Assembly (NCBI GenBank): GCA_019636195.1
Contig: JAHBYA010000012.1
Location: forward strand, 1-64,000
Source of the DNA: Planctomycetota bacterium
GTDB lineage: Bacteria > Planctomycetota > UBA8742 > UBA2392
DNA length: 64,000 nucleotides
Direction: 5' to 3'
The position numbers and the translations under genes are program-made. This document shows positions 17,611 through 25,819 of this stretch, one piece after another (the stretch's first letter is position 1; the number at the start of each line of letters is the position of its first letter). The notes beneath the pieces were generated by a model. That model did not search any database and was not told the origin of the DNA. It worked only from the letters and a program-made list of their open reading frames with translations.

Positions 17611-18309
17611 ATGAGTGCCGAACGCCGACAGCAGGCCCATTTGCGAGCCATGATCGGGTTGTCCGTGTGCCTGGCCCTGGGCCTGACGAGCGCGGCAATG
17701 CTGCGCGCCGATGCCCTGATCGCGGCCTGGCGCACCGGCGCCGTCGATCTGCTGCTGGCATCGCTCCTCGTGGCGCTGCTGGGCCTCGTCTTTGCCGGCT
17801 TTCTGTTTGTCGCCTACGGCTTTCTGGTCCTTGGCTGGTTTCGCCTGTACGACCGCGAAGTTGAGTTTGACGACCTGCCTGACGACAACACCGTCGGTGA
17901 CCCGGAGTCCGGCGAGCGCAAGTTGCAGCAATGGCTGAGCGCAGCCAACAGCTTCGAGAACTACATCGGCATGATCCCGCGCAGCGAGCCCTATGTGCCG
18001 CCGGAAAGGCGCCCGCCGCCGGACGCAAACCCTGAGCGCGCGCGATTGACGCAGCGCTCGTACTCGGCGATTGTCGCGTGCCTTGTATTCGGCGCTTCGT
18101 TCGGTGTCGCGCTTGGCGTGATGCACGGGGTGGATGTTACGCCCGGGGTTGAATCCGCAGAGGGTTACCAGCCGGTCGGACCCGGGCGCTTGATCGTTTG
18201 CGCGGCGTTGGGAATGATGGCCGCGCTGCCGCCTGCGGTGTTGCTGGCGGCACTGTTCGCAAAGGTCTCGCGCGATGACACCGGAACAAGTAGTCCAGAA
18301 ACAGCTTGA
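17611..18309 (+). CDS. Four-helix membrane protein, unknown function
   Basis: A 232-aa integral membrane protein. Hydrophobic stretches are at about residues 14-31, 44-72, 150-168 and 192-215. Between the pairs is a ~75-residue hydrophilic loop with acidic DDLPDDNTV and Pro-rich PPERRPPP segments. No family recognised. The ATG at 17611 has no Shine-Dalgarno; AATACT lies 3 bp upstream, so the mRNA may have little or no leader. The gene overlaps the following NTF2-like gene by 35 bp, indicating cotranscription. Confidence 0.72.
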   Translation: MSAERRQQAHLRAMIGLSVCLALGLTSAAMLRADALIAAWRTGAVDLLLASLLVALLGLVFAGFLFVAYGFLVLGWFRLYDREVEFDDLPDDNTVGDPESGERKLQQWLSAANSFENYIGMIPRSEPYVPPERRPPPDANPERARLTQRSYSAIVACLVFGASFGVALGVMHGVDVTPGVESAEGYQPVGPGRLIVCAALGMMAALPPAVLLAALFAKVSRDDTGTSSPETA

Positions 18310-18610
18310 TGCCTACAGCGCGTGCGATCTTGACGCGTTTGCGGCGACGTACACCGACGATGTGGAAGTGATCGACGGCGCGGGCAAGGTGATCTGCAAG
18401 GGCCTCGCCCAGTTGCGCGAACGCTACGGCCCCGTGTTCAAGGACAACCCCAACCAGTTGGCTGTGATTACTTACCGCATCACGGGCGGCGACTGGGTAA
18501 TCGACGACGAAACCGTGCTCGGGCGCAAGGACGGCAAGACCCGCCGTGCAGTCGCCATCTACCGCGTGCAGGGCGACCGCATCGCGCACGTCAGGCTGAT
18601 CAGCAAGTAG
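18275..18610 (+). CDS. NTF2-like (SnoaL/steroid isomerase-type) protein
   Basis: A 111-aa small alpha+beta barrel protein of the NTF2-like superfamily: VVQKQLDAYSACDLDAFAAT, then YTDDVEVIDGAGKVICKG, LRERYGPVF and a C-terminal strand YRVQGDRIAHVRLI. Family members are small-molecule isomerases, cyclases or binding proteins; the substrate cannot be told from sequence. The start overlaps the end of the membrane-protein gene by 35 bp in another frame, with AAAGG about 10 bp upstream. It converges on uvrD with a 5-bp gap and no visible terminator. Confidence 0.82.
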   Translation: MTPEQVVQKQLDAYSACDLDAFAATYTDDVEVIDGAGKVICKGLAQLRERYGPVFKDNPNQLAVITYRITGGDWVIDDETVLGRKDGKTRRAVAIYRVQGDRIAHVRLISK

Positions 18611-18615
18611 GGCTG

Positions 18616-20883
18616 CTACAGCTTTTCAAGGCGCGCAAACTCAAGCGCCAGGCTCTTCTCGCCCCAGCCCTGAAAGAACACCTTCACCCGCCCGTTGCCC
18701 GCAACGTCCATGACCTTGCCGACGCCGAATACCCCGTGCCGCACGCGGTCGCCGGCTTGCAGGTGGGCAGGATCCGTGGGATCCGCCACAGGCGGCGGTT
18801 TGGTCGTCGCGCCCAGATGGTTGGCCGGGCCGTCTTCAACCGGCGGCACGTCGCCGAAATCAAAGGGGTCGTCGTCATCGTCCTGCCGCGTGACCGGCTT
18901 GACCCCTTTGCCCGTGAACCACTGGGCAAACTCGGCCATGCCCGCTCCGCCGAAGTTCGTCTGGTCGTCCACCTTGGTCAGTTCGCCGGGGATTTCGTTG
19001 AGAAAGCGGCTGGGCGCGTTGCGCTGGCTGCGGCCAAAGGCTTCGCGGTGGCGCGCGAGGCTCAGAGTCAACAGCTTGCGCGCGCGCGTAATGCCGACGT
19101 AGCACAGCCGGCGTTCCTCTTCAAGGTCGCCGTCGCCCTGGATGCTGCGGCTGTGCGGCAGCACGCCGTCTTCCATGCCGGTCAGAAACACCGCCGGGAA
19201 CTCAAGGCCCTTGGCGCTGTGCAGGGTCATCAACTTTACCGCGTCGCCCTGCATGTCCAGTTTGTCGGTGTCGCTGACGAGGGCGATCTGTTCCAGCCAT
19301 GTGGAAAGGTCGAGCTCGGGGTTTTCTTCTTCGCGGGTGCGGGCGTCGGACAGCAGCTCGTTGACGTTTTCAAGCCGGTCGGCGCTGCGGGCGTCGGCGG
19401 TGTCGCCCTCAAGCATGCGACGATAACCGCTTTGGTCAATCACGGTTTCAACGACTTCGGCAATCGGGAACAGGTCACGGCTGCGCAGGCCGTCAAACAG
19501 CGCCACGAACTCTTCCAGTCCGCGCATCGCCTTGGCCTGCACGCGGGGCACGCCGTACTTTTTGGGGTCGCGGGCGACCTGCAGCAGGTCAACATCGTGT
19601 TTCTGGGCGGCTTCGTGCAGCTTGGTGACCGTGCCTTCGCCGACACCGCGGGCGGGGCGCGTCAGTGCGCGCGCAAACGCCACCGGGTCGCGCGGATTCA
19701 GCACAAGCCGCAGGTACGCCAGCACATCCTTGATTTCCTGGCGCTGGTAAAAGCTGACGGCGCCCACCACCTGGTACGGGATGGTGCGCTCGCGCAGGCC
19801 CTGCTCAAGGGCGCGGCTCTGGGCGTTGGTGCGGTAAAAGACCGCCACGTCGCCGTAGCGGAAGTCCTGCTCGTTGCGCAGGCGCTCAATGGCGCCGGCC
19901 ACGCAGCGGGCCTCATGGGTTTCGGTCTGGCATTTCAAAATGCTGATCAGCGCGCCCTGTTCGTTTTCGGTGCTCAGGCGCTTGTCCTTGCGGCTGACGT
20001 TGTGGCGCACCAGCGCGTCGGCGGCGGCGACAATGTTGCCGGTGCTGCGGTAGTTGCGGCCCAGCAGCACGACTCTGGCGCGCGGAAAGTCGCGCTCAAA
20101 ATTCAGGATGTTGCGAATGTCGGCCCCGCGCCAACTGTAGATGCTCTGGTCCGGGTCGCCGGTGACGCACAGGTTTTCATGGTGCTCGGCCAGCAACCTA
20201 GCCAGCCGGTACTGGATGGCGTTGGTGTCCTGGTACTCGTCGATCAGGACGTGGCTGAACTTTTCGCGGTACTTTGCCAGCACGTCGGGGTGCTTCAGGA
20301 AGAGCTCCAGCGGCTTGATCAGCAGGTCGTCGAAGTCCATGGCGTTGGCTTCGCGCAGTGCGACTTCATAGCGTTCAAAGACCTCGGCGACGGCCTTGCT
20401 TTGGAGGTCATAGGCGCCGCCGCGGTAGGCTGAAGGCGTCACAGCGCGGTTTTTGGCATCGCTGATCGCGTAGCTGGCGGTGCTGGCGGTGACGACGGCG
20501 CTGTCAATCTTGAGCTCTTTCAACAGGCGGCGCACCAGCGCGTCCCGGTCGTCGGTGTCATAGATGCTGAAGTCACGGCTGTAGCCCAGCGCATCGGCCT
20601 GCCGGCGCATCAGCCACGCGCCGAAGCTGTGAAAGGTGCTGATCTGCAACTCGCTGGTGTCATGAAATGCCGCCACACGGTGGCGCATTTCTGCGGCGGC
20701 CTTGTTCGTGAACGTCATGGCCAGAATGCGCCAGGGCGCAATCCCCTGCTGAAGCATGAACCCGATGCGCGTGGTAATCACGCGCGTCTTGCCGCTGCCG
20801 GGCCCTGCCACCACCAGCAGGGGCCCGTCAACGCATGTGACGGCTTCGCGTTGTTCGGGATTCAGCTCAGCCAGCAGGTCCAT
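18616..20883 (-). CDS. pcrA: UvrD/PcrA-type DNA helicase
   Basis: A 755-aa superfamily 1A 3'-5' DNA helicase acting in repair and in removing proteins from DNA. Motifs in order: Q motif LNPEQREAV, Walker A GPGSGKTR (~28-35), TFTNKAAAEM, LIDEYQDTNAIQ (Walker B), GDPDQSIYSWRGAD (motif III), GRNYRSTGN (IV), MTLHSAKGLEFPAVFLTGME (V) and RLCYVGITRARK (VI). The C-terminal LQAGDRVRHGVFGVGKVMD segment is the PcrA/UvrD tudor-like domain. Start is ATG at 20883: TATAGT ends 6 bp upstream and there is no Shine-Dalgarno, so translation is probably leaderless. The frame stays open further upstream to 21192, but that part runs antisense to the next gene and is not coding. Confidence 0.96.
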   Translation of the reverse strand: MDLLAELNPEQREAVTCVDGPLLVVAGPGSGKTRVITTRIGFMLQQGIAPWRILAMTFTNKAAAEMRHRVAAFHDTSELQISTFHSFGAWLMRRQADALGYSRDFSIYDTDDRDALVRRLLKELKIDSAVVTASTASYAISDAKNRAVTPSAYRGGAYDLQSKAVAEVFERYEVALREANAMDFDDLLIKPLELFLKHPDVLAKYREKFSHVLIDEYQDTNAIQYRLARLLAEHHENLCVTGDPDQSIYSWRGADIRNILNFERDFPRARVVLLGRNYRSTGNIVAAADALVRHNVSRKDKRLSTENEQGALISILKCQTETHEARCVAGAIERLRNEQDFRYGDVAVFYRTNAQSRALEQGLRERTIPYQVVGAVSFYQRQEIKDVLAYLRLVLNPRDPVAFARALTRPARGVGEGTVTKLHEAAQKHDVDLLQVARDPKKYGVPRVQAKAMRGLEEFVALFDGLRSRDLFPIAEVVETVIDQSGYRRMLEGDTADARSADRLENVNELLSDARTREEENPELDLSTWLEQIALVSDTDKLDMQGDAVKLMTLHSAKGLEFPAVFLTGMEDGVLPHSRSIQGDGDLEEERRLCYVGITRARKLLTLSLARHREAFGRSQRNAPSRFLNEIPGELTKVDDQTNFGGAGMAEFAQWFTGKGVKPVTRQDDDDDPFDFGDVPPVEDGPANHLGATTKPPPVADPTDPAHLQAGDRVRHGVFGVGKVMDVAGNGRVKVFFQGWGEKSLALEFARLEKL

Positions 20884-20889
20884 GGGGCG

Positions 20890-20895
20890 ACTATA
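20890..20895 (-). promoter_or_regulatory. -10 hexamer TATAGT, leaderless configuration for uvrD
   Basis: On the minus strand TATAGT is followed by exactly 6 bp and then the uvrD ATG. With the usual 6-7 bp from -10 to start point, the mRNA should begin at or next to the A of the ATG. No ribosome-binding site fits in between. Confidence 0.6.
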
Positions 20896-20956
20896 GCGCT
20901 TTGCGGGTCGGCGCGGCAGTCTATGGAACATCTGGCGCCTTTTTCCTGTTGTTTCG

Positions 20957-20962
20957 TATAGT
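20957..20962 (+). promoter_or_regulatory. -10 hexamer TATAGT for the cyclase-fold protein gene
   Basis: TATAGT lies 30 bp before the ATG at 20993 and is followed by a CGGAGA ribosome-binding site, giving an ordinary short leader. No clear -35 is seen. It is divergent from the uvrD -10, with about 60 bp between the two. Confidence 0.5.
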
Positions 20963-20992
20963 GTTAACGCCTCGTAGCGCCCGGAGACCGGC

Positions 20993-22207
20993 ATGCGCAG
21001 ACTTGCAACCTGGCTGGCCATCATTGCCGCAATGCTGCTTTCGCCCGCCTTTTCATCCTCAGCCCAGGACGGCGCCGAATTCGTGAACCCGCGCGAGGGC
21101 GTGGGCGACGACATGGGCGACCCCGAGCCCACCCAGGAAGACGTCACGGTAAAAACCGCCGTCGAAAAGGGCCTGCGCCACCTGGCAAGCATTCAAAACC
21201 AGGACGGCTCGTGGTCCAACGACATCGGCAACAAGCTCGGCCACAACTACCAGCGCAACGTCGATGGCATCGGCAAGCCCCACGTCGGCGTCACCGCCAT
21301 CTGCTGTATGGCCTTCATGGCCGCTGGCTATACGCCGGACCGCGGCGAGTACAGCCGCACTGTGGGCGCAGGCCTTGCGTTTGTCCTGCGCAACATCGAC
21401 CGCGACACCGGCTGGATCAGCGCGTTCGGCACGCGCATGTACAGCCACGCGTTCGCGACCATGTTCCTGGCCGAGGTTTACGGTCAGACCAAGGATCCCG
21501 TGGTGCTGAGCCACCTGCGCAACGCCATCAAGTTCATTGTGGACAGCCAGAACCAGCAGGGCGCCTGGCGCTATGTGCCGCACCAGATTGACAGCGACAT
21601 GTCAATCTGCGTTTGCCAGCTTCAGGCCCTGCGCGCCGCCAACAACGTGGGCGTGAAGGTGCCGATCAACGCCATTGAAGAAGCCAAGAACTATGTGCGC
21701 GCCAGCTACAACCGCTGGCGGCTGCCGGGCAGCTTCAAGTACCAGCTTGACTGGGACGACCGCAGCACCTTTGCCCTGACCGCCGCGGGCGTCGTCGGCC
21801 TGCAAAGCCTGGGCGAATACGACAGCCACAGCTACGTTGACAAGGCCACGGGCATCAACACGCGGCTGGACCTTTCGCGCAGCATCAACTTTCTGGTGCA
21901 GGAGCGGCCGGACAAGGCCAACCGCTACACTTGGCTGCGGCCGGGCTGGGGCGAGTGCAACTACGGATTCTGGTACGGGCACTACTACGCCGCGCAGGCG
22001 ATGTACCAGTACCAGTTTGTCAGCCCGCGCGTGTGGCGCGAATGGAACGACCTGAACCGCAAGCACTTCCTGAAGCTTCAGCACGACAACGGCGCCTGGA
22101 CCGACGAGATCGGCGGCTGGGACCAGCGCAAGAACGCCTATGCCACGGCCATGGCGTGCCTGATACTCAGTATCCCGCGCGGCTACCTGCCGATTTTCCA
22201 GAATTGA
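20993..22207 (+). CDS. Exported prenyltransferase/squalene-oxidase-repeat protein
   Basis: A 404-aa protein with signal peptide (MRRLATWLAIIAAMLLSPAF, cleavage around SSAQD) followed by alpha/alpha-toroid repeats of the terpenoid-cyclase fold. The QW-like signatures are visible: LRHLASIQNQDGSWSND, IKFIVDSQNQQGAWRYV and HFLKLQHDNGAWTDEIGGWD. The acidic DxDD protonation motif of true squalene cyclases is not evident, so enzyme activity is doubtful. Such proteins are abundant and uncharacterised in Planctomycetota. A related protein is encoded at 50959-52563. CGGAGA precedes the ATG. A terminator follows at 22236-22268, before argC. Confidence 0.85.
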   Translation: MRRLATWLAIIAAMLLSPAFSSSAQDGAEFVNPREGVGDDMGDPEPTQEDVTVKTAVEKGLRHLASIQNQDGSWSNDIGNKLGHNYQRNVDGIGKPHVGVTAICCMAFMAAGYTPDRGEYSRTVGAGLAFVLRNIDRDTGWISAFGTRMYSHAFATMFLAEVYGQTKDPVVLSHLRNAIKFIVDSQNQQGAWRYVPHQIDSDMSICVCQLQALRAANNVGVKVPINAIEEAKNYVRASYNRWRLPGSFKYQLDWDDRSTFALTAAGVVGLQSLGEYDSHSYVDKATGINTRLDLSRSINFLVQERPDKANRYTWLRPGWGECNYGFWYGHYYAAQAMYQYQFVSPRVWREWNDLNRKHFLKLQHDNGAWTDEIGGWDQRKNAYATAMACLILSIPRGYLPIFQN

Positions 22208-22235
22208 CCGGGAGCCCCGGGCTCTTGCACCTGTC

Positions 22236-22268
22236 AGCCCCGAACTTACGTTCGGGGCTCTTTGTTTA
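22236..22268 (+). terminator. Rho-independent terminator before argC
   Basis: AGCCCCGAAC, TTAC loop, GTTCGGGGCT, then CTTTGTTT. The 10-bp perfect stem ends the cyclase-fold gene transcript. Its AGCCCCG...TTAC design resembles the hairpins at 26179-26203 and 29206-29229, so it may derive from a repeat. Confidence 0.88.
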
Positions 22269-22280
22269 GCGAGGCAACGA

Positions 22281-23321
<1,041 letters not shown>

Positions 23322-23339
23322 GCGGGTACTCGCGCGGCC

Positions 23340-25727
23340 CTATTCATCCCAGAAAATCGCGTACTCTTTTTCGACGACCTTGCTTTTGTTCTGCCTTCGC
23401 GGCGGGTAGCTGTCGTCGCCGCCGGAGTCGATGAATATCCCGAAGTTGCGCGCCAGCCGCCCGCCCGCGTACTCGTAGGCGCCCACGTCGCCGATGCTGC
23501 TGCCGCCCGCGCGGTACACGTCGTCGCCGCTTGCGTCCCAGAAAATGCCGAACGCGTTTTGCGCGGCCGCGCCCAGCCCCAGGCCGTCACAACGGTAGAA
23601 GTCATTGCCCACGCCGTCGTAAAAGTAGCCCGTCACGATGTCCCACACGCCGCCCATGCTGGCCGCCGTCTTGCCCTCGTACACGTCATTGCCTTTGTCG
23701 TCCATGAACACACCCACGCCCGCGTGCGCGCCGGTGGCCAGCCCGTAGCGGCTTGACAGGTACACGTCGTCGCCGTCCATGTCGCGCACGGCGCCGACTG
23801 CCATGAAGTAGCCGCACCCAAGCCCGAACTCGCCCGCGTCGTACACGTCATTGCCCGCGACATCGACCACCAGCCCCACGCCGCCGCAAGCCAGCGTGCG
23901 CCAGCCGAAGCCGCAGCCGATGCCGCCGCCCATCCACTCACCCCTGGTGCCGTAGCCGCTGGGTTGCTTGCCCGTGCAGCGGTAGCGGTCGTCGCCCGCG
24001 AAATCCAGCACAAAGCCCACGCCGCCCGGCTGGCCGCAGCCCACGCTGTACACGTGCGCGTCGTAGATGTCGTTGCCTGTCATGTCGATGACGCCGCCGA
24101 TACCCCACGCCGCACAGCCGATGCTGTTGCTGCCGCCCAGATAGCGGTCGTTGCCCGCAAGATCGAAGATCAGCCCAACGCCGCCCAACGCCGCGCCGAT
24201 GCCCCAGTCGCCGGCCTCGTAGGTGTCGTCGCCGGCTTCATCGATGATGATGGCTGTGCCGAGCATGCCGCAGGCCACACCCCACTTGCCCGTGCTGCGG
24301 TAGCGGTCATTGCCCGCAAGGTCAATCACGATGCTTGCCGGCCTGTCGCCGCTGGTGACGGCGCAGTCGATGTATTCGTCATCGCCGTCCACGTCGAAGA
24401 TAACGGCCGGCGAGTCCGGGCCGCCTTTCCAGACGTTGCGATCCGGCCCGCCGATCGCGATCAATCCGTACGAAGTGTGAAAGCACACGGCCTCGCCCTC
24501 GACGAACTTGCTCATGTCAACGCCGACCGGCACGGGCAGGTTCGCGCCCTGCTTGTGATTGTTCCAGTAGCCATCGGCCAGGGTTTTCAGCAGCCGGATG
24601 GCATGCGGGAGCGCCGCAACCGGGCGTGCAGCGTCGATTTCAAGCCCGCGCATGAGCTGTACAGCCTGGCTGGACTTTTCAAACCCGGGGCTGCCGCGCC
24701 AATGAAACTCGATGTCGCGAAGCTGCCCGACGGCCGTGGCCCGTGCCTCGGCGCTTTCGATCGCGCGGCGCATGTCAACCGCGACCAGCTCGGCAAGGAT
24801 TGCGTCACCCGCGCGCTTGAACCACGTAAGCGCATCTTTCTTGTTGTCGTCGGCAGGCGGCAGCTCAGGCGGCTGGTACGCGCCAATGCGGGCGGCGTCG
24901 GCATCCAGCAGCGCCAACATCATCGCGCTATACCGGCCGGCGGCCATTTCTTCGCCGATGTGCTTGATCCACTGGTGGCTTGCCAGAGGGTCCGACAGCA
25001 GCAGGTCGGTCGAGCTCAGGTTTTCGTAGCTGTTCCACAAGTCCAGTTCGCGGTCGTGGGCGGCGACCAGGTCGTCCCAGGCGCGCTCCAGCTTGTGCTC
25101 TTTCAGCAGGGGCAGGACTTTGTCGCGCAACGGACCGCCCTTGTTGACGGCCTCGTATTGGCGCCAGTCAAACGCGCGTTTGCGCTGGTCGAGGTGTGTG
25201 TACAGCTCTTTGTATGCCACACGCGGGTCGCCCAGCTTGATCTTGACCGTCAACGTCTCGCGCTTGTCGCCTTCGGCGGGCCGCGAAATCTCGACATCGA
25301 CCAGCTCGCCGGGCTTGGTCGCGTACAGGGCGCGGCAGAAGTCGTCGAGCGTCTTGAGCTCTTTGCCATGCCACTTGCGCAGTTGGTCGTTCTCTTTGAT
25401 GACAATGTTGCCCTGCTCGTCGCGGGCGCCGCCCTGATACACCGTCAAGTCGGCCCGCATCGCCACGCCCATCGACCCGAACGTGAACTTGCGCGGCGGC
25501 TTGTCGTCCTGCGCGATGGCAGACGCTGCAATCGTCGCGCACAGGGCAACCGCAAACAGCAGTCTCACGCCAAGGCGCCCGGTCGCCAGGAACTGCAAAC
25601 TGCGGCCGCGCACAGAGAGCGCAATGTTCACAGAGACTTCTGCGTTGTTGATCATCTCTCTTTGGTCTCCGTGCTCTCTGTGCGGGACCGTACTTCTTGG
25701 CGACCTTGCGCCCTGGCGTGAGTTCAT
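23340..25727 (-). CDS. Exported D-x-x-G-[ND]-D-x-Y repeat protein with PDZ-like N-terminus; signal peptide split by a repeat
   Basis: A 795-aa protein. After the N-terminus comes a PDZ-like half-domain (ELKTLDDFCRALYATKPGEL, then VDVEISRP and LTVKIKLG), a helical middle region, and from about residue 480 to the end twelve copies of D-x-x-G-[ND]-D-x-Y, such as DLAGNDRY, DMTGNDIY, DVAGNDVY and DSGGDDSY, separated by Gly-rich segments. The repeats suggest a Ca-binding beta-solenoid, but they are not the canonical RTX nonapeptide. The start is ATG at 25727 with GAAGGG 7 bp upstream. A 159-bp palindromic element (25564-25722) interrupts codon 2. Removing it restores MKLLFAVALCATIAASAIAQ, a perfect signal peptide. 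As it stands, the protein has a 53-residue N-terminal insert before the hydrophobic core, so export may be changed; a GTG at 25568 could serve as an alternative start. Confidence 0.8.
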   Translation of the reverse strand: MNSRQGARSPRSTVPHREHGDQREMINNAEVSVNIALSVRGRSLQFLATGRLGVRLLFAVALCATIAASAIAQDDKPPRKFTFGSMGVAMRADLTVYQGGARDEQGNIVIKENDQLRKWHGKELKTLDDFCRALYATKPGELVDVEISRPAEGDKRETLTVKIKLGDPRVAYKELYTHLDQRKRAFDWRQYEAVNKGGPLRDKVLPLLKEHKLERAWDDLVAAHDRELDLWNSYENLSSTDLLLSDPLASHQWIKHIGEEMAAGRYSAMMLALLDADAARIGAYQPPELPPADDNKKDALTWFKRAGDAILAELVAVDMRRAIESAEARATAVGQLRDIEFHWRGSPGFEKSSQAVQLMRGLEIDAARPVAALPHAIRLLKTLADGYWNNHKQGANLPVPVGVDMSKFVEGEAVCFHTSYGLIAIGGPDRNVWKGGPDSPAVIFDVDGDDEYIDCAVTSGDRPASIVIDLAGNDRYRSTGKWGVACGMLGTAIIIDEAGDDTYEAGDWGIGAALGGVGLIFDLAGNDRYLGGSNSIGCAAWGIGGVIDMTGNDIYDAHVYSVGCGQPGGVGFVLDFAGDDRYRCTGKQPSGYGTRGEWMGGGIGCGFGWRTLACGGVGLVVDVAGNDVYDAGEFGLGCGYFMAVGAVRDMDGDDVYLSSRYGLATGAHAGVGVFMDDKGNDVYEGKTAASMGGVWDIVTGYFYDGVGNDFYRCDGLGLGAAAQNAFGIFWDASGDDVYRAGGSSIGDVGAYEYAGGRLARNFGIFIDSGGDDSYPPRRQNKSKVVEKEYAIFWDE
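25564..25722. repeat. 159-bp palindromic (MITE-like) element inside a signal-peptide codon
   Basis: Terminal inverted repeats of 24 bp: 25564-25587 begins CTCACGCCAAGGCGC and ends GGTCGCC; 25699-25722 begins GGCGACC and ends CTGGCGTGAG. About 20 of 24 positions are complementary. Inside are CACAGAG-type segments in both orientations (GCACAGAGAGCGC near 25610 and GTGCTCTCTGTGC near 25672). The length is exactly 53 codons, so the host reading frame survives. It is the fullest copy here of the family represented by fragments at 15-82 and 38505-38535. It encodes no transposase, so it must be moved in trans, if it moves at all. Confidence 0.8.
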
Positions 25728-25819
25728 CGTCATACCCTTCTTTTGCTGGCAAACCGGCAATGCCCCGTTAACCTGCTTTCCGGACTGAGCCGACGCCAAT
25801 CGAAAATCGAGACTTTGCC

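Noticed and set aside
17513..18028. N-terminal extension of the DUF4097-like protein
   Set aside because: It overlaps the membrane-protein gene on the opposite strand, and the ATG at 17512 has a perfect AGGAGG.
20884..21192. N-terminal extension of the UvrD helicase
   Set aside because: The extra ~100 residues are antisense to the cyclase-fold gene start and lie upstream of a good -10; the helicase Q motif begins right after ATG 20883.
20993..22207. Squalene-hopene cyclase
   Set aside because: The fold is similar but the protein is too short, is exported, and lacks a clear DxDD motif.
23340..25100. RTX (hemolysin-type) calcium-binding repeats
   Set aside because: The GGxGxDxLx nonapeptide is absent; the unit is D-x-x-G-[ND]-D-x-Y at longer and variable spacing.
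25564..25722. CRISPR-like repeat array
   Set aside because: The CACAGAG units are irregular, inverted and have no spacers of constant length; the terminal inverted repeats point to a MITE-like element.
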